Assembly: GCA_937896235.1 (NCBI GenBank)
Contig: CALBMX010000033.1
Coordinates: 62,001 to 126,000, forward strand
Reading direction: 5' to 3'
DNA: 64,000 bases
Origin: an uncultured bacterium
GTDB taxonomy: Bacteria; Planctomycetota; UBA1135; GCA-002686595
Below the pieces are notes generated by a model. The model was not told where the DNA came from. It was given only the letters and a program-made list of their open reading frames with translations, and ran no database searches. Below are positions 34,778 through 42,354 of the stretch, one piece after another. Positions within the stretch are counted from its first letter, which is position 1. Every line of letters starts with the position of its first letter. Both the position numbers and the translations under genes were made by a program.

Positions 34778-35419
34778 TTAGCGATCGATGTGATTGTCTA
34801 TGTTGTCCACGATGGCACTCTCGAAGTCGTAAGAGCGTCCATTTGGGCCTTTTGTCCCTCGTAGGCGACTTGCAACCATGCTGAGCTCCCCTCGGGTGGG
34901 CGCTGCCCCCACAAGGATTTCAATACGCTTGCCGTTCGCCACAGGGTCGAATGCAGGAAGCCCTTGCTCTCGCAAATACTCCGCCACTTCCAACGCCCGC
35001 TTCTCGAAAGTCAACTGATCCGTGTACGTGATCGCCAAGACGGTAAAGCGATTCTCCTCGTTGTAAAGCCCAGACCGGCTGGAAACAGGTGAAAAATCGC
35101 CTATTGGAGGGTCGCTGGGACGGGCCCCCTCGTTTTTGACCCATTCAGGGCCACTTGGACTCTGGTCGGACAAGCCACTATCGGGCTTCTTCCCGCCGCC
35201 CGTGCTATTTGAAATTTCGTTCGCAAGGGCTTCGCGATTTCCCCCACCACCAAGAAAGTAACCCGCAAAAAACACCATCGCCAGCAGGGCGCCGCCCGCG
35301 CCCCCCAAGAGCCAAGTCGGGCTCCGCTGCCCACCCACCCTAGAAGCCACGGGTTCCACCGCGGCTTTTTTGGAGTCGACGCGTAGGAAAGCGTCAAAAA
35401 GGTTGGGGTCTTGCTTCAT
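34778..35419 (-). CDS. Membrane protein with a SPOR-like C-terminal domain
   Basis: Bitopic protein, 213 aa. Seen: cytosolic start MKQDPNLFDAFLRVD, a Gly/Ala-rich membrane helix at about 37-60 (LLGGAGGALLAMVFFAGYFL), a flexible Gly/Ser/Pro linker, and from about 130 a domain with RFTVLAITYT, ALEVAEYLREQGLPAFDP and RIEILVGAAPTRGEL, which has the beta-alpha-beta pattern of SPOR domains that bind denuded septal peptidoglycan. The ATG at 35419 lies 23 bp after the TPR gene; a longer frame to 35503 would overlap that gene. The SPOR call is by pattern only. Confidence 0.72.
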   Translation of the reverse strand: MKQDPNLFDAFLRVDSKKAAVEPVASRVGGQRSPTWLLGGAGGALLAMVFFAGYFLGGGGNREALANEISNSTGGGKKPDSGLSDQSPSGPEWVKNEGARPSDPPIGDFSPVSSRSGLYNEENRFTVLAITYTDQLTFEKRALEVAEYLREQGLPAFDPVANGKRIEILVGAAPTRGELSMVASRLRGTKGPNGRSYDFESAIVDNIDNHIDR

Positions 35420-35442
35420 GTGCTGAGAGGGGAGCCTAGCAG

Positions 35443-36759
35443 CTATTCGGGGAGGCGTAAAATCATCTCGCGAGTTTCGGCTGCCAATGGTCCGTCCGGC
35501 CACGCCTCAAGATAGGCGTCCAGGGCACCGCGGGCCTCGACCGCACGCTCACCCAGGACGAGAGCGCGTGCCAAATTGAGGTGCGTGGTGCTCTCGCGAC
35601 TCTCGGCAGACTCCCGCTCGTACCCGAGTAGCACCTCCCACGCAACCGCGGCCCCGGCGAAATCCGCTCCTCGAAAGCGGATGCTCCCAAGGAAATCAAG
35701 CGCTTCTAAGCTGCGTGGATCCATCCGCAAGGCCTCTTCGAGATGCTCTTCAGCAAGATCTAACTTGCCGGCAATCTCCGCATCGGCGGCAGCGGTCAAG
35801 GCAAGATTCGCTTGGCTTTTCAAATAGTCGGCCCCGGAGCTCATCTCAAGGTTCGACAAGCCGAGATCGCGCGCGGCTAGATAGTGCGCCACGGCAGCGC
35901 CGTGATTCTTAACCATCCGCGCAGCCATACCCGCTCGCATATGGGTGTCGGCCTGCTCGCGACGAACGTCGATCCCCGCTTCCGCCGCTTTGCCATAGGC
36001 CTCTAACGAAGAGACAAAATCAAGCGTGCCCGCATAGCCATCCCCCAAAACAACGTAGGCATAGGAGAGCTTAGGATCCAGGGATAGAGCCTCCAGAGCG
36101 TGCTCAATCGCAACTTCAGTCTCGCCGAGGCCCAGGTCCGATCGCGCCGTCAGCAAGTAAGCCTGAGATAGCGGCCAGGCCATATAGGGGAGCTCTGGAG
36201 CTGCGGCCAAAGCCGCTTCTAGTAACGCGAGAGCTTCCGGACCGCGTCCCGGCTGGGTCAACATGCGCACCGCCTGCGCCCTGCGAATGTCCGGAGTTGG
36301 CCCAGCTTGGGCAAGCCCCAGCTTCAGCTCGTCATCGGCATCGGCGCCACGCTCAGTAAGCGCGAGGAGCTCCGCTGCCGTAGCAAACACTCGGCTGTCA
36401 TTTGGTGCGATCTTTCGCGCGCGCTCGACTGCCGCCAGCGCCTCGATAACCTCGCGATTCCAAAAGGCGAGCCGCGCCTCACAAAGGGGGCCCTCGACGC
36501 CGGCGGCGGCCCCGAGCTGGTCGAGCTGCGTACGTGCGCTAGATGCCTGGCCTGCGGCAAGGGCCCTGCGGGCACCCTCAAGGCGCGGATCTTTGGAGCG
36601 GGGCTCGGAGTCGGCCATGGCTGTCTTCGCCGCGCTGCCGCCTTGCCCGCCAGCCTGGGCCTGGGTGCTGCCGCTCTCGCCACAAGATGTGTACAGGAGG
36701 CTTGAGAAAACAAGGGAAGCCGCCAGGTAGGTCCGGCACTTATAGTGAAGGGGAATCAT
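35443..36759 (-). CDS. TPR lipoprotein
   Basis: Periplasm-facing lipid-anchored scaffold, 438 aa. Seen: signal peptide with lipobox SSLLYTSC (Cys 26), a low-complexity Gly/Ala linker, and about eight tetratricopeptide repeats from residue 60 to the end (for example LEEALRMDPRSLEALDFLGSI and ALEALSLDPKLSYAYVVLGDGY). The ATG at 36759 is preferred over a GTG 6 bp upstream. A TAGACT hexamer at 36766-36771 places a possible transcription start at or next to this ATG. It heads the minus-strand chain towards queE and der and is divergent from mtaB. Confidence 0.85.
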   Translation of the reverse strand: MIPLHYKCRTYLAASLVFSSLLYTSCGESGSTQAQAGGQGGSAAKTAMADSEPRSKDPRLEGARRALAAGQASSARTQLDQLGAAAGVEGPLCEARLAFWNREVIEALAAVERARKIAPNDSRVFATAAELLALTERGADADDELKLGLAQAGPTPDIRRAQAVRMLTQPGRGPEALALLEAALAAAPELPYMAWPLSQAYLLTARSDLGLGETEVAIEHALEALSLDPKLSYAYVVLGDGYAGTLDFVSSLEAYGKAAEAGIDVRREQADTHMRAGMAARMVKNHGAAVAHYLAARDLGLSNLEMSSGADYLKSQANLALTAAADAEIAGKLDLAEEHLEEALRMDPRSLEALDFLGSIRFRGADFAGAAVAWEVLLGYERESAESRESTTHLNLARALVLGERAVEARGALDAYLEAWPDGPLAAETREMILRLPE

Positions 36760-36765
36760 CGCCAC

Positions 36766-36873
36766 AGTCTACCCGCGACAGGCCGTCGGCCTACGCCTTC
36801 AAATCGAGTATCCTCACGCGGCTCCATCCCGGCTCCCCCCTCCGTTCTCCTCCGTTCCCCCCGCCTTACCGAC
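36766..36873. promoter_or_regulatory. Divergent promoter region between TPR lipoprotein and mtaB
   Basis: A 108-bp gap between divergently transcribed genes must hold both promoters. On the minus strand TAGACT (36766-36771) is a -10-like element 6 bp before the lipoprotein ATG; a matching -35 is not clear. On the plus strand the mtaB side is C/T-rich without a recognisable promoter or Shine-Dalgarno sequence. Confidence 0.45.
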
Positions 36874-38304
36874 ATGCCCAATTCGCAATCCGAGCTCCCC
36901 AGTGCCAGCCATTCGCGATCTGTGCGCTTTGTCACCTTTGGCTGCAAAGCAAATCAATACGACACACAGGTGCTTCGCGAGACCCTGCGCCGACGGGGCT
37001 GGAACGAGTATTCCAAGCAGGGAAGTCCGCCCGCGAACGTAGTCGTGGTCAACACCTGCACGGTGACCGCCGAGGCCGGCCGTAAGGCGCGCCAGCTGAT
37101 TCGCCGTATCGGACGGGAAGAGCCCACGACACGCATCGCGGTTACGGGCTGCCTAGCCGAGTCCGAACCCGAGATCTTGCGCGAGCTTCCAAACGTGGAG
37201 TGGGTGTTCGGGAATGGCGAAGCCAAAATGCCCATCAATTTCTTGAGGCAAATCGGAGAGGAGGTCACCCCTGAAGAGCTAGGAATCCCCTCGGGGATTA
37301 CGGAGTTTAGCGGTCACACGCGCGCCTTCCTCAAAATCCAAGACGGCTGCGACAAAGCCTGCGCCTTTTGCATCATCCCCAGGGTGCGCGGCAAAAGTGT
37401 CTCGCGAACAATTCCCGAGTTGGTCGCCGAGACAAAAAGGCTCCTCGTTGCCGGTCATCGTGAAATCGTCCTGTGCGGCATCCACATTGGACTTTGGGGA
37501 GTGGATCTAGGCGAGGACCTGGCAACGCTTATGGAGGCGCTCGCGGCGGTCGAATTCGCCCCGCCGGGAACAGCGAATCCGGGCTGGAGGCTGCGCCTCT
37601 CCTCTATTGAAGCCACCGAAGTCGACGATCGTCTCTTGGCCCTGATGGCCGCCCGGCCAGACCGCGTCGCAACACACCTGCACATGCCGATGCAATCCGG
37701 CGACGACAAGGTGCTTCGAGCTATGAATCGCTGGTATGACACGGCCGAGTATTTAGCCTCTGTCGAGCGCGTCAAGAAGGCGCTGGACAGACCGGCTCTC
37801 TCCGCCGATTTACTCGTTGGATTCCCAGGAGAGGGTGACTCCGAATTTCAGAATACCCTCGACAATGTGCGTCGAATCGGGTTTTCGAGAATTCACATTT
37901 TTCCATTTTCGGCGCGCCCGGGCACTGCCGCGGCCAGCATGAAAGACCTTCCACACCCCGACGCCGTTCGGGTTCGTCGAGCGGCTCTGGGCGACGTCGC
38001 GAAGGAGATGCAAGTCAGCTTTCAAAAGAGCCTCCATGGCAGCGCGGATTCCCTACTATTAGAAGAGGGATTCAGCGGCCTCTCGGGGCGTTATCAGCGA
38101 GTGGAATTAGCTGCGGCATCGGCGGCCACACTCGCCGAGAGCAACCCCGAGGCGAGCGATCGAAAGGGCCAGTTTCGAGTTGAGCTCGAGCTCTCGGGCG
38201 GGCGCTTGTTTGGACACCTACCCGGCGCGCCCCGCGAGCTGCCTCGGCCCGCGGCTCGCGACGCCGCCTACATCCTGGGTGGTAGCCTTCCGATTCTTCC
38301 TTAA
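36874..38304 (+). CDS. mtaB: tRNA N6-threonylcarbamoyladenosine methylthiotransferase MtaB
   Basis: Radical-SAM enzyme that converts t6A37 to ms2t6A37 in ANN-reading tRNAs. Seen: an N-terminal UPF0004 domain with FVTFGCKANQYDTQ, CTVTAEAGRKARQLIR and VTGCLAE supplying three cluster cysteines, then the radical-SAM motif CDKACAFC near residue 157, IPRVRGKSVSR, SADLLVGFPGE and PFSARPGTAA, and a short TRAM-like end. The KANQYDTQ and KACAFC signatures favour MtaB over MiaB. The ATG at 36874 (476 aa) is preferred over a frame starting at 36745, which would overlap the divergent lipoprotein gene. Confidence 0.92.
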   Translation: MPNSQSELPSASHSRSVRFVTFGCKANQYDTQVLRETLRRRGWNEYSKQGSPPANVVVVNTCTVTAEAGRKARQLIRRIGREEPTTRIAVTGCLAESEPEILRELPNVEWVFGNGEAKMPINFLRQIGEEVTPEELGIPSGITEFSGHTRAFLKIQDGCDKACAFCIIPRVRGKSVSRTIPELVAETKRLLVAGHREIVLCGIHIGLWGVDLGEDLATLMEALAAVEFAPPGTANPGWRLRLSSIEATEVDDRLLALMAARPDRVATHLHMPMQSGDDKVLRAMNRWYDTAEYLASVERVKKALDRPALSADLLVGFPGEGDSEFQNTLDNVRRIGFSRIHIFPFSARPGTAAASMKDLPHPDAVRVRRAALGDVAKEMQVSFQKSLHGSADSLLLEEGFSGLSGRYQRVELAAASAATLAESNPEASDRKGQFRVELELSGGRLFGHLPGAPRELPRPAARDAAYILGGSLPILP

Positions 38305-38349
38305 TCGTCGGCGATCTCCCTCTGATTCGCTAGCCTGTATCTCCACACC

Positions 38350-39198
38350 ATGGATAGCAACAAGCAACTGGACCCCACCGCAGAACTGGCAGCCGCCACG
38401 CGGGCCCTCCGCATGGAGATTGGCCGCCGCAAGCGCTGGGGCGCAAAACGCACAGCGGCCGCAATCGCTGAGGAAGCTGTCTCCCCAGAGCTGATCCCAC
38501 AGCCGCAGCCAAAAGCTCCCGCCGCCCCCGAGCAGGCGCCTCCAGCACCAATCGCTCCCAGGATTCCTCCAAAAGCGGCACCCCCCCTCCTGAAAGAGCA
38601 GCTACAAACGTCGCTGCCATCAACACCTAAATCATTGCCATGCAGCGACTTAGGTGACCTACGCAAGCGCGTCTCTACCTGTTCCCGTTGCTCGCTAGGG
38701 GCAAGCCCCGGGCGATCTGGAGCCATCGTGGGTCGTGGCGCGCCTCGACCGCGCCTTCTTTACATCTCAGATCACATCGGTCCGGCCGAGCATACGCGCC
38801 AAAAACCACTCGATGAGCTGGCCGGTACCCTACTCGGCAAGATCACAACGGGTGGAATGGGACTAAAAGTTGAAGAAACTCACGTCACTTCTGCAGTGAA
38901 ATGCGCATTGCCTCCGGGGTGTGTTCCAAGCCCCTCGGAAACGGCTTCCTGCAAGGTCTGGCTAGAGGAAGAAATCCGGCTTTTGGCCCCCTCCGCAATC
39001 GTCACTCTTGGTGCCGGCGCAGCCCACGCCCTGTTTGGAAATGACGCTCCAGGCGGTAAGCTAAAAGGCCGACTCCTTCATTATAAGGGAACCCCAGCTG
39101 TAGCTACGTTTCACCCACGTGACTTAGTCGCTCGACCCGACCTCAAGGCCAGCGCTTGGGCAGACCTGCAGCTACTTCTGCCGAGCCTCAAGTCATGA
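38350..39198 (+). CDS. Divergent uracil-DNA glycosylase (family 4-like)
   Basis: Predicted Fe-S uracil-DNA glycosylase for base-excision repair. Seen: a Pro/Ala-rich N-terminal extension (1-90), CSRCSLG near residue 112, cluster cysteines in VKCALPPGC and ASCKVWL, the beta-strand SAIVTLGAGAAHALFG, and ATFHPRDLVARP, matching the HPxxL motif of the superfamily. The water-activating motif, usually GEAPG or GEGPG, reads YISDHIGPAE here, and the downstream loop is EHTRQKPLDELAG. It may therefore have altered activity or specificity. It lies 45 bp after mtaB. Confidence 0.82.
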   Translation: MDSNKQLDPTAELAAATRALRMEIGRRKRWGAKRTAAAIAEEAVSPELIPQPQPKAPAAPEQAPPAPIAPRIPPKAAPPLLKEQLQTSLPSTPKSLPCSDLGDLRKRVSTCSRCSLGASPGRSGAIVGRGAPRPRLLYISDHIGPAEHTRQKPLDELAGTLLGKITTGGMGLKVEETHVTSAVKCALPPGCVPSPSETASCKVWLEEEIRLLAPSAIVTLGAGAAHALFGNDAPGGKLKGRLLHYKGTPAVATFHPRDLVARPDLKASAWADLQLLLPSLKS

Positions 39199-39249
39199 GG
39201 AACTACTTTTTGGAACAAAAGTTCCTGACCGAATGGAAAAAGTCCCTCA

Positions 39250-39278
39250 TTTACAGGGGTTACTCCAAGGTTTATACC
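39250..39278 (+). promoter_or_regulatory. Candidate upstream promoter of the secretin operon
   Basis: TTTACA (39250-39255, 5 of 6 consensus), 17-bp spacer, TATACC (39273-39278, 4 of 6). It lies 312 bp upstream of the first secretin ATG. Confidence 0.45.
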
Positions 39279-39308
39279 CGGTATGCACAGCAACACGCGA
39301 ACTCGCGG

Positions 39309-39338
39309 TTGACCCTCCCCCTTCCATCCCGGTATGCT
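39309..39338 (+). promoter_or_regulatory. Candidate main promoter of the secretin operon
   Basis: TTGACC (39309-39314) and TATGCT (39333-39338) with an 18-bp spacer. The same -35 and spacing precede the second secretin gene at 49583-49612, which raises confidence in both. Confidence 0.6.
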
Positions 39339-39590
39339 CCTCGCCCATCTTCATCTGATTGGCAGGCGCGTTCTGACAAGGCAGGTGGAGAGATGGCCTA
39401 CACTTGTATCCCTAAAGCATCGACGCGCTCGATCAAGATGGACTGCATTTGAAGACCGTCGCTCTTTTTCTTGAACCCCCCAAGAGTCTCAATGAAACGA
39501 TTGTGCCCTTCGGCTGTGATCGCTTTCATAGAGGATCCCCCCCCGAGACCAGCAGGCGGTCCCCCGCCGCCCTTCCGGAAATCCGTACTT

Positions 39591-42185
39591 ATGCGATCTC
39601 GCTTCCTGCTTCTACCGACGCTTCTAGTCACGACCTTGGCATCTTGCCAGTCGGCTGACTCCACCACTTCCAACACCGCTGCGACTCCTGTTGCCGGTGC
39701 GATGACCTTCTCGGCTGCGCCCGCTACGGCTCCGCGCATTCAAGATGGAGGTCTCGATGACGAGGCTGCACGCATCCAGCGTCGCCGCGCACAACAGGCG
39801 TACCTCGCCGAGGAGTACATCAAGGCCGGAGACGCGGCTTTTGACGTTGCCGACCTCGACGGAGCCCTTGTGGAGTACTCCAACGCACTTCAGGTGATGC
39901 CATCAAATCGCGACGTTCGCGATCGTATGGCTCGCGTTGAAGCTGCGATGGGAAACAAGTACGCACTCGCCGCTGACGCGCTCGACGACCTTTCTAACCG
40001 CGCCTCCGTCAAAGCTGCTCAAGCTATGATGGCCGCCGAAGACTCCAACCGCAAAGGCAACCTCGCCTTGCGCAAAGGTGAGTTTGATGAGGCCATTAAC
40101 CAGTACCGCCAAGCGGAGCTAATCCTTGGATACCACCCGCTGGTCTCCCAGGGTACGCTGACTTCCGAGCTCGTCAGGGACAACCTGGCCAGTGCCCGCG
40201 CTCTCCGCGAAGAGGCCCGCGCTCAAGCGGCTATCGATATCGAGGTCCGCGCCGCCGAAGCAGCATCCGACGCCGAAAAGGCCGAACGCAACCGCAAGAA
40301 AGCCCAAGTTGAGGGCCTCTACACCGATGCGCACGTTGCCTTCAGCCGTGAGTCTTACGAATCTGCCCGCGACCTTTGCGACCAGATCCTCGGACTTGAC
40401 CCGGGTAACGAGCACGCCTTGAAGATGCGCAACTTGGCCGTCTCCGCGTCCCACAAAACGTCGATGGAGGCTAACTCCAACGTCTTGCGTGAAGAGTGGC
40501 AGAAGACCATGGACGACCTCGACCAAATGGGAGTTATCCAAATAAGCTCCGTTGTATTCGATGACTACGAATATTGGCGTGAAGTCGAAGCCCGCACCCC
40601 CATCCACCTCATGTCGGAAAGCGCGGACGGCGACAACGCCCGTCAAGCCATCCTTTCCATGCTTGACCGCACCGGGATCACACCCCGCTTTGGCGATGCC
40701 GACGCTGGCGAAGGTGCCCCCATCGAAGATGTTGCTAACTTCATGCAGTCGCTGACTGGTGTGAACTTTATCGTCACTTCAGCGGTCCTCTCGAACCTCG
40801 ATGAAGAAGAGACCAACATCATGATGACTTTGCCGCGCATGAGCGTTCGCAAAGTTCTCGACCTGATTTCAGACACCTCGGAAAGTCTTCGCTGGAAGAT
40901 CGAGGATGGCGTTGTCAAGTTCGTCACGATCGATCAAATGACTGGTGGCCAGGTCCTCGAGCTTTATGCAGTGAGTGACCTCATTCGCCCCATTGTCGAC
41001 TTCCCAGGCACGGTCATTAACGTCCAGCCTTCGGGACTCCTCGAGCAGCCTGAAGAGGATATCGCCGAGCGCGAAGCCCTGCTTCTGAACGGGGACGACC
41101 TCGACACCCTCATCCGCGACAACGTCTTTCCCGAGTCTTGGGATGCCGACCCGGCGAACAGCCTGCGCGTCACTGAGGCCGGTGTCCTAGTTGTCAACCA
41201 GACCCCCGAGGTTCACGCAAAGATCGGAGAGCTCCTCGAAGATCTCCGCGAAGCGACGGGCATCATGGTCGACATCGAGGCACGCTTCCTGCGCGTTCAG
41301 GACTCTTTCCTCGAAGACATCGGTGTTGACTTCCGCGGCCTCGGCTCTCCTGGCCTTGGCGCCAACGAAGCCTTCAACGACTTCGGTTCCGCTTCGGCTT
41401 TTGCCGAACTGGGCGCAGAAGTTGGTCAGGGTAACGACGCCGGTATCTACTTTGACAATGGCTCTAACGGCGACGTCAAGGCACGAATCGAGAACCTCTA
41501 CGACACATCTCTCGGAAACGACGAGATCGTCGGATCTGGTGGCCTCTCCTTCCAGTGGACCTTCATCAACGATCTGCAGCTTGAGATGATCTTGCGCGCA
41601 GTCCAAAAGTCGGAGCGAATCGAGCTGGTCACCGCACCTCACGTGCTGGTTGCCAACACGGCGCGCTCTAACCTGACGGTCACGAACGAGCTTGCCTATG
41701 TGCAAGACTTCAACATTGAGATTGCTCAGGGTGCATCGATCGCCGACCCGATCGTGGCAACCATCCAGGAGGGTGTTGTCCTCGACGTGCGTCCTACGGT
41801 CTCTGCAGACCGTCGATTCGTCACTGTCGAGATGCGCCCCACCGTTGCGGAACTCAAGCGTCCGATGAAGGAGCTCACCACGTCCCTTGCCAGTGCAAGT
41901 TCCGTGACGATCCAACTCCCCGAGTTGGAGATCTCCCGCCTTCGCACAACTGTACCCATCCCAGATGGCGGCACGATTCTTCTCGGTGGATGGAAAGTCC
42001 ACGAAGAGCAGAACTACAACAACGGCGTTCCGATCCTCAACAAGATCCCCATCATCAGCTTCTTGTTCAAGCGCGAAGGAAACTTCGTTCTGAACCGCAA
42101 GCTCCTGATCCTGCTCAAGGCCACCATCGTGATGTGGCAAGAGCACCAGCCGACACCGGCTCAGCTTGGCGTATTCGACAACTAA
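39591..42185 (+). CDS. Secretin-like lipoprotein with TPRs (paralogue 1)
   Basis: Predicted outer-membrane secretin-family protein, 864 aa. Seen: signal peptide and lipobox TLASC (Cys 19); N-terminal TPR-like helices (AGDAAFDVADLDGALVEYSNAL and a second block YTDAHVAFSRESYESARDLCDQIL); a STN/N0-like module around MSVRKVLDLISDTSESLRW; a ring-forming domain VVNQTPEVHAKIGELLEDLR; and a C-terminal secretin core with GVVLDVRPTVSADRRFVTVE, VPIPDGGTILLGG and the hallmark GVPILNKIPIISFLFKRE. The ATG at 39591 is chosen for its signal peptide; a frame from 39471 is out of keeping. There is no GspE-type ATPase or pilin nearby. It is the first gene of the ExbBD/TPR operon and a homologue of the 49799-52417 product. 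Confidence 0.9.
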   Translation: MRSRFLLLPTLLVTTLASCQSADSTTSNTAATPVAGAMTFSAAPATAPRIQDGGLDDEAARIQRRRAQQAYLAEEYIKAGDAAFDVADLDGALVEYSNALQVMPSNRDVRDRMARVEAAMGNKYALAADALDDLSNRASVKAAQAMMAAEDSNRKGNLALRKGEFDEAINQYRQAELILGYHPLVSQGTLTSELVRDNLASARALREEARAQAAIDIEVRAAEAASDAEKAERNRKKAQVEGLYTDAHVAFSRESYESARDLCDQILGLDPGNEHALKMRNLAVSASHKTSMEANSNVLREEWQKTMDDLDQMGVIQISSVVFDDYEYWREVEARTPIHLMSESADGDNARQAILSMLDRTGITPRFGDADAGEGAPIEDVANFMQSLTGVNFIVTSAVLSNLDEEETNIMMTLPRMSVRKVLDLISDTSESLRWKIEDGVVKFVTIDQMTGGQVLELYAVSDLIRPIVDFPGTVINVQPSGLLEQPEEDIAEREALLLNGDDLDTLIRDNVFPESWDADPANSLRVTEAGVLVVNQTPEVHAKIGELLEDLREATGIMVDIEARFLRVQDSFLEDIGVDFRGLGSPGLGANEAFNDFGSASAFAELGAEVGQGNDAGIYFDNGSNGDVKARIENLYDTSLGNDEIVGSGGLSFQWTFINDLQLEMILRAVQKSERIELVTAPHVLVANTARSNLTVTNELAYVQDFNIEIAQGASIADPIVATIQEGVVLDVRPTVSADRRFVTVEMRPTVAELKRPMKELTTSLASASSVTIQLPELEISRLRTTVPIPDGGTILLGGWKVHEEQNYNNGVPILNKIPIISFLFKREGNFVLNRKLLILLKATIVMWQEHQPTPAQLGVFDN

Positions 42186-42225
42186 GCTGACCGTAGTTCC
42201 AGGTGCCTAGCAGCCTGTGACCAAT

Positions 42226-42258
42226 GCGGCCCGGGGGGGGATTCTCCCTCCGGGCCGC
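42226..42258 (+). terminator. GC-rich hairpin after secretin 1
   Basis: GCGGCCCGG (42226-42234) pairs perfectly with CCGGGCCGC (42250-42258) around a G-run loop. No T-tract follows, so it may attenuate or protect the 3' end rather than terminate fully. Confidence 0.5.
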
Positions 42259-42354
42259 TGTTATCAACATCTCCCAAGAAACTCATGCCTTGCGTGGGGG
42301 TAGGTATGATACCTTCCCAACCTTCCACGCTCTCTGGCAGGAATCGTTTTGATC

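Larger units (their letters stand above)
39199..39590. other. 392-bp region upstream of the first secretin gene
   Basis: No gene is credible here. It holds an inverted repeat next to the glycosylase gene (AGGAACT 39198-39204 with AGTTCCT 39220-39226; no T-tract after it), two promoter candidates, a direct repeat CCCGGTATGC (39277-39286 and 39328-39337) and a C8 run at 39537-39544. Confidence 0.6.

Noticed and set aside
39398-39739. Minus-strand frame of 113 residues opposite secretin 1
   Set aside because: It is antisense to the signal peptide of secretin 1 and has no family features.
41187-42146. 319-residue minus-strand frame inside secretin 1
   Set aside because: It is an antisense shadow of a highly coding-biased gene. 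Its sequence is low-complexity Asp/Val/Gly-rich and has no homology I recognise.
42226-42258. CRISPR-like or IS-end repeat suggested by the GC-rich inverted repeat
   Set aside because: It is a single hairpin with no repeated copies, transposase or target duplication.
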